Shown in pieces: positions 15,051 through 18,407 of a stretch of 18,407 bases of DNA. Source of the stretch: CAZFNQ01 sp964652125 (GTDB lineage Bacteria > Patescibacteriota > Saccharimonadia > Saccharimonadales > JANWIN01); contig CAZZAE010000018.1 of assembly GCA_964652125.1 (NCBI GenBank), positions 1 to 18,407 of the forward strand, written 5' to 3'. The translations under genes and the position numbers were made by a program. Position 1 is the first letter of the stretch, and every line of letters begins with the position of its first letter. The notes under the pieces are model-generated. The model did no database searches and was not told the origin of the DNA. It was given only the letters and a program-made list of their open reading frames with translations.

Positions 15051-16428
15051 TCTTTTGCTCCGGGGTCGTATGAGATTGGGCTCTAAGCTCTTCAATATTT
15101 TTAAAGTACATGTCGAGCCGACTGTCTTTATTACCAGCCTGTAGACGTTGAAAACAATATTGATGCCAGTCAGACAGCTCCTGCGGTGATAACAGCCTGG
15201 GATAATTACGAGCTTTATATAGGGGCAAAAGGGCTTTTAACCGATTGTCACTAAGACTTGGTAACAGCTGGCTAAGTTCGCTGGGCTCTGCAGCTCGTAC
15301 CAAACTCATGGCCTGCTTATCTGCCCCGCTAAAGAAGCCGTCATACAGCTGATTATCCACGTCTTGGGCATCTGGCAGCAGACGTTCTTGTTGCTGTTTG
15401 TCCAATATTTCAAGAGCCACCATCAGGTTTTTAGGCCAGTCTTTAATCTGTTTTAGAGACTGAGCATTTGCCTCAATTTGAGCCATATCAATTTGTAGCC
15501 TGGTTTGGCTGTCTTTATCTAAAACACTAAGTGGTGCTACTGCTGGGCACCTATTAAATTTAAGCGTCTTAATTGGCAGGATTGGTCCCTCAGCTGGATC
15601 TCGTCGACGCCAAGCTGCCGCTAACTCAGCCGGTTTAAGCTTGGTATACGGCGTTGGATCACTACGTAAATCATAAACTATTGCCCCTTGCTTGGGATGC
15701 TCAGCCAGACTTATTACAACTGTAGTTTTTTCATACTGGCTGGGATATTTGCCCGAAGTATAGACAAAAGGTTCGTTCGTATTGACTAGCTCGGCAACCT
15801 TACCCTTTAGACGCATGGACAATAAAAACTCAAATAGTTTGGGCTGTTTGGTATTAATTAAACGAGCCAGGGCCATAGTGGCCTCGACATCACTCAGGGC
15901 ATCATGGGCACTCAAATGATAAAGATTATTAATTGACGTTAGCAACCCGAGCTGATTACTCGGTGCTCCACTAGAATCAAAGGGCCATTTTATGCCTCCT
16001 GGTCTAAGAGCTCTTGTCATGCGCGCTACGTCTAATAGGTCCCACTTAGAGCGACCATCTTGCCATTGCCACTCGTAGGGATCATAAAAGTTGCGGTACA
16101 ACAAATGGCGCACGAACTCATCATCAAAGCGAATGGTATTAAAGCCTACAAATATAGTATCGGGGGCTGCGATTTGATCGTTAAAATACTTGGCAAATTC
16201 AGACTCTGATATGCCCTCTGCAAGTGTTTTTTGCGGAGTTATTCCGGTCACCAATACGGCACCCGGATCAGGCAGAATATCTTCAGTAATCTTAACGTAG
16301 AACTTATCTGGTTTACCTATTGTCTTTAAACTAAGATCTGTGCGCTGACCACCAAACTGCATGATTCGACCCTGCCTGGAATTAAAACCAGTGGTTTCCA
16401 AATCGTAGAAATAAAAAGTCTTCGCCAT
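15001..16428 (-). CDS. sbcB: Exodeoxyribonuclease I
   Basis: ExoI degrades single-stranded DNA 3' to 5' and acts in recombination and mismatch repair. The 475-residue product follows E. coli ExoI closely: the DEDDh active site is visible as D9 and E11 (YDLETTG), D102 (NTIRFDDEF), H175 and D180 (SAHDALSDVEAT), each six residues earlier than in E. coli. Other shared blocks are PDPGAVLVTGITPQ, YRNFYDPYEWQWQ, WDLLDV, LRPGGIKWP, the ExoI SH3-like region, and QLYDGFFSGADKQAM in the helical C-terminal domain. All of this fits a full, active enzyme. E. coli-type ExoI is best known from gammaproteobacteria, so its presence in a CPR-like genome may reflect old transfer; that is inference. It starts with an apparently leaderless promoter. 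Confidence 0.93.
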   Translation of the reverse strand: MAKTFYFYDLETTGFNSRQGRIMQFGGQRTDLSLKTIGKPDKFYVKITEDILPDPGAVLVTGITPQKTLAEGISESEFAKYFNDQIAAPDTIFVGFNTIRFDDEFVRHLLYRNFYDPYEWQWQDGRSKWDLLDVARMTRALRPGGIKWPFDSSGAPSNQLGLLTSINNLYHLSAHDALSDVEATMALARLINTKQPKLFEFLLSMRLKGKVAELVNTNEPFVYTSGKYPSQYEKTTVVISLAEHPKQGAIVYDLRSDPTPYTKLKPAELAAAWRRRDPAEGPILPIKTLKFNRCPAVAPLSVLDKDSQTRLQIDMAQIEANAQSLKQIKDWPKNLMVALEILDKQQQERLLPDAQDVDNQLYDGFFSGADKQAMSLVRAAEPSELSQLLPSLSDNRLKALLPLYKARNYPRLLSPQELSDWHQYCFQRLQAGNKDSRLDMYFKNIEELRAQSHTTPEQKTILDELKLYGQSLLGG

Positions 16429-16443
16429 ACTAATAGTTTAGCA
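16429..16443 (-). promoter_or_regulatory. Extended -10 promoter of exoI, predicting a leaderless transcript
   Basis: TGC-TAAACT (16435-16443, minus strand) ends 6 nt before the ATG at 16428. The -35 is poor. Confidence 0.5.
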
Positions 16444-16462
16444 TCTAACACTTTAGGGAAAG

Positions 16463-16497
16463 TTGCAAATTTACCTGATTAGTTTACAATTGGCTTG
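16463..16497 (+). promoter_or_regulatory. Promoter of the 16498 gene, predicting a leaderless transcript
   Basis: TTGCAA (16463-16468), 16 nt, TACAAT (16485-16490), then 7 nt to the ATG at 16498. It is divergent from the exoI promoter in the same 69-bp gap. Confidence 0.55.
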
Positions 16498-17109
16498 ATG
16501 AGTGAAATGGGACCAAATTTATCGGCGGATCGACCTATTGAATTATTAGTTCATGAAGAAGTCGTCCACACAGCTACCTCTCACCTTGATAATTATTTAG
16601 GTATGTTGGCCACTTGCCGGTCGGTACGCGGTCTTGACTTAGCTATGAAAACCGATGCCGTAGTCGACATGGCTCGCTCCCTGGCGGATAGTGGCCTGCC
16701 TCTTGGTGACTATGTTCACAGTAGTGCTGTTATGTTAGGTCTTGCAGCTGGGACAATTTATATCCGACCAAGTAGAGCACATTCTGCTAAACTTGAATAC
16801 CTACAAGCAACAGATGCTGGTATTAAAATGTTAGCTATTTGTAACTTAGATGTCCCAAGGGGAACTCTCGAACAATTAAGTAAATCAAATCAAGAGAGCT
16901 TGTGGGAGATCCGTCAAGCTATGATGCCTGAAACTGCCCAATTCGCATCAATAGAAAGGCAATGGGGTATTCCTATGACCGCTGCTGAAAAATTAATTTT
17001 TAAAATCAATGCTCGACTCGCCAAAATGCGTTACGGGGGCAACAAAGTTTTTAACGGAATTCTAATTGGAAGTTATCAAGATCGCCTGAACGCAATTTCA
17101 AGCAGTTAG
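16498..17109 (+). CDS. Unrecognised 203-residue soluble protein
   Basis: I do not recognise this protein. It is mostly helical by composition, with no signal peptide. Helix-like segments occur near 16-45 (ELLVHEEVVHTATSHLDNYL), 48-67, 72-88, 100-115 and 155-178 (PMTAAEKLIFKINARLAKMR). Hydrophobic residues are spread in a way that suits a globular helical bundle, not a membrane protein. Two cysteines occur (C40 and C115); no catalytic pattern stands out. The ATG at 16498 is preferred over a TTG at 16495 because a -10 ends 7 nt before it. Its stop codon overlaps that of obg by 4 bp on the opposite strand. Real gene likely, function unknown. Confidence 0.7.
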   Translation: MSEMGPNLSADRPIELLVHEEVVHTATSHLDNYLGMLATCRSVRGLDLAMKTDAVVDMARSLADSGLPLGDYVHSSAVMLGLAAGTIYIRPSRAHSAKLEYLQATDAGIKMLAICNLDVPRGTLEQLSKSNQESLWEIRQAMMPETAQFASIERQWGIPMTAAEKLIFKINARLAKMRYGGNKVFNGILIGSYQDRLNAISSS

Positions 17110-18380
17110 TATTCAAATTCGTATATCGGTTGTTTGCCGATAGCAACTTTTTGGCCAGGGACTATGTGCTGTCGTTCTAGCTCAGCCACAATGCCCATTT
17201 TGCGCATAATATCGCGTAGTCGCTCTATGCCTTCTGGACTGTCAAAATCTGTTCGCTGAGCAAAACGTTCAATCTTTGAACCACTAACCACAAATAGCTG
17301 ACCTTGTTTATTGACTTGCCAGTTTTCGCCGCCCGTAAATCGCAGTACCGGTAATTCGGATGTCTTATCCGATCGCTTAGCTTTGGCCCGATCTTTTTGG
17401 ACCATAGCTTTAAGATCAAAAAGTAGCTGGTCAATGCCTGCCTTGCTGGCTGCTGAAATTGTCAGGACTTTAGTTTTGGGCGGAACTTGTTTTTGTAACT
17501 GCGCAACTTTTCTCTTTAGAGTTTTTTGGTCATAGCCATCAATTTTGTTGAGTACCACTATTTGAGGCCGGCTGGTTAAATCAATTTTGTAAGCTTTCAA
17601 CTCTTTTTGGATAGTTTTGTAGGCTTTGGTCACACTGTCCTGGTAGACATCTATTAGGTGTACTATAACGCTGGTTCGTTCTATGTGACGTAGGAATTCA
17701 TCTCCTAGCCCTTTGCCGCCGCTAGCTCCTTCAATTAGTCCTGGAATATCAGCAAATAATAAGCTAGCTTTGGAATCTATATCAACTACACCCAAGTTGG
17801 GCTGCAGCGTCGTAAAGGGATAATCAGCTATTTCAGGCCGAGCATTGCTAACGCTCGACAGCAACGTGGACTTACCAGCATTTGGTAATCCGACCAAGCC
17901 AACGTCAGCAATTAGCTTAAGTTCCAGTGTTAGAATTTTATTCTCACCCAGTTCACCTTTTTCAGCTACCCTAGGGGCTTGGCGACGAGACGAAACAAAA
18001 TGAGCGTTGCCAAAGCCACCCTTACCACCCAGTGCAATAATTTCTCGTTGGCCGTCCTGGGTAAGATCAGCAATAATCTGATCTTCTTCGTTTTGAACAA
18101 CTGTGCCCACTGGTACGGGTACGATTAAATCTTGGCCACTTTTTCCGCGCATCTTGCGCTTGCCACCAGACTCACCGGGTGAAGCTTTTAACTCTTTAGC
18201 GTAGCGAAATGCAGCTAGTGTGTTTTGATTGCGGCTGGCCAAAAAAACAATGTCGCCACCGTTTCCACCATCCCCACCATCGGGACCACCTTTATCTATA
18301 AATTTTTCATGACGAAAACTAACAATGCCATTACCGCCATTGCCAGCTTTTGCCGTTACTGAAACTTTATCCACAAACAT
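17106..18380 (-). CDS. obgE: Obg/CgtA GTPase
   Basis: Obg is an essential GTPase that binds the large ribosomal subunit and links ribosome maturation to growth. The 424-residue product has all three domains: the glycine-rich Obg fold (1-157, with GNGGNGIVSFRHEKF and GGPDGGDGGNGG), the G domain (G1 GLPNAGKST at 164-172, G2 TT at 190-191, G3 DIPG at 211-214, G4 NKID at 278-281, G5 SAA at 309-311) and a C-terminal OCT-type domain (about 343-424). Nothing is missing. The start at 18380 has no Shine-Dalgarno sequence. Downstream it meets the 16498 gene with stop codons sharing 4 bp. Confidence 0.96.
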   Translation of the reverse strand: MFVDKVSVTAKAGNGGNGIVSFRHEKFIDKGGPDGGDGGNGGDIVFLASRNQNTLAAFRYAKELKASPGESGGKRKMRGKSGQDLIVPVPVGTVVQNEEDQIIADLTQDGQREIIALGGKGGFGNAHFVSSRRQAPRVAEKGELGENKILTLELKLIADVGLVGLPNAGKSTLLSSVSNARPEIADYPFTTLQPNLGVVDIDSKASLLFADIPGLIEGASGGKGLGDEFLRHIERTSVIVHLIDVYQDSVTKAYKTIQKELKAYKIDLTSRPQIVVLNKIDGYDQKTLKRKVAQLQKQVPPKTKVLTISAASKAGIDQLLFDLKAMVQKDRAKAKRSDKTSELPVLRFTGGENWQVNKQGQLFVVSGSKIERFAQRTDFDSPEGIERLRDIMRKMGIVAELERQHIVPGQKVAIGKQPIYEFEY

Positions 18381-18397
18381 ACACTCTATAGAGTATA
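18381..18397 (-). promoter_or_regulatory. Predicted -10 of obg with a 12-bp palindrome
   Basis: On the minus strand TATACT (18392-18397) ends 11 nt before the ATG. A perfect 12-bp palindrome, ACTCTATAGAGT, covers 18383-18394 and so overlaps the -10 and the predicted start of transcription. Any -35 lies beyond or at the window edge. Confidence 0.4.
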
Positions 18398-18407
18398 GAT
18401 TTTATAG

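Noticed and set aside
1221..18380. Recoded TGA (as in Gracilibacteria/Absconditabacteria)
   Set aside because: Full-length conserved proteins read correctly under the standard code, and secG ends at TGA where its family ends.
1..18407. CRISPR arrays, tRNA or rRNA genes, insertion sequences
   Set aside because: No regular repeat array, cloverleaf, rRNA block, transposase or terminal inverted repeats were seen; the non-coding gaps are about 100 bp or less.

Overview
The window looks like a chromosomal segment of a Candidate Phyla Radiation (Patescibacteria) bacterium, most probably a Candidatus Saccharibacteria (TM7) relative. The reasons are very high coding density, full-length proteins under the standard code (TGA is a stop, for example in secG, which argues against the Gracilibacteria/Absconditabacteria code), small informational and envelope genes mixed with unrecognised orphans, and membrane-anchored secreted proteins with a GFSH-type N-terminus. 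The taxonomic call is inference; no rRNA or other decisive marker is present. I see no tRNA, rRNA, CRISPR array, insertion sequence or prophage.

Layout. 1-3054 (minus): pepP (Xaa-Pro aminopeptidase), a four-helix PF04020 membrane protein, secG, and an oligopeptide-binding protein cut by the window edge; the last three form a tight operon. 3147-3773 (plus): a small protein with the HxD...H...R pattern of Fe(II)/2-oxoglutarate oxygenases. 3831-4340 (minus): an orphan. 4424-5527 (minus): a FemAB-type peptidoglycan cross-bridge transferase. 5651-6184 (plus): a two-helix membrane orphan. 6186-7700 (minus): a short UvrC with no cysteine at all. 7787-8635 (minus): a membrane-anchored peptidoglycan-binding protein. 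8746-9429 (minus): ribosomal protein L25/CTC. 9498-10115 (plus): a DedA membrane protein. 10159-10986 (plus): an orphan. 11002-13812 (minus): UvrA. 13902-14732 (plus): prephenate dehydratase. 14808-15050 (plus): a small membrane protein. 15001-16428 (minus): exonuclease I. 16498-17109 (plus): an orphan. 17106-18380 (minus): the Obg GTPase.

Gene content groups into envelope and export (SecG, peptide-binding protein, FemAB, peptidoglycan-binding protein, DedA), DNA repair (UvrA, UvrC, ExoI), translation and ribosome assembly (L25, Obg) and peptide catabolism (PepP with the peptide-binding protein). This suits a small-genome organism that imports peptides and keeps a Gram-positive-like wall.

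The strongest unexplained structure is at gene starts. Most transcription-unit starts have a sigma70-like -10 hexamer only 6-11 nt before the ATG, leaving no room for a Shine-Dalgarno sequence. Eight have 6-9 nt: 3147, 4340, 5651, 7700, 9498, 10159, 16428 and 16498. This predicts that leaderless or near-leaderless mRNAs are the default here. Only secG (internal in an operon), rplY and the small 14808 gene have a clear Shine-Dalgarno sequence. Several unrecognised genes carry a good -35 at 16-17 nt, while uvrC, dedA, exoI and rplY rely on an extended TGn -10 with no good -35. Convergent genes are packed from 57 bp apart to 50 bp overlapped, so transcripts must terminate inside or run into their neighbours.
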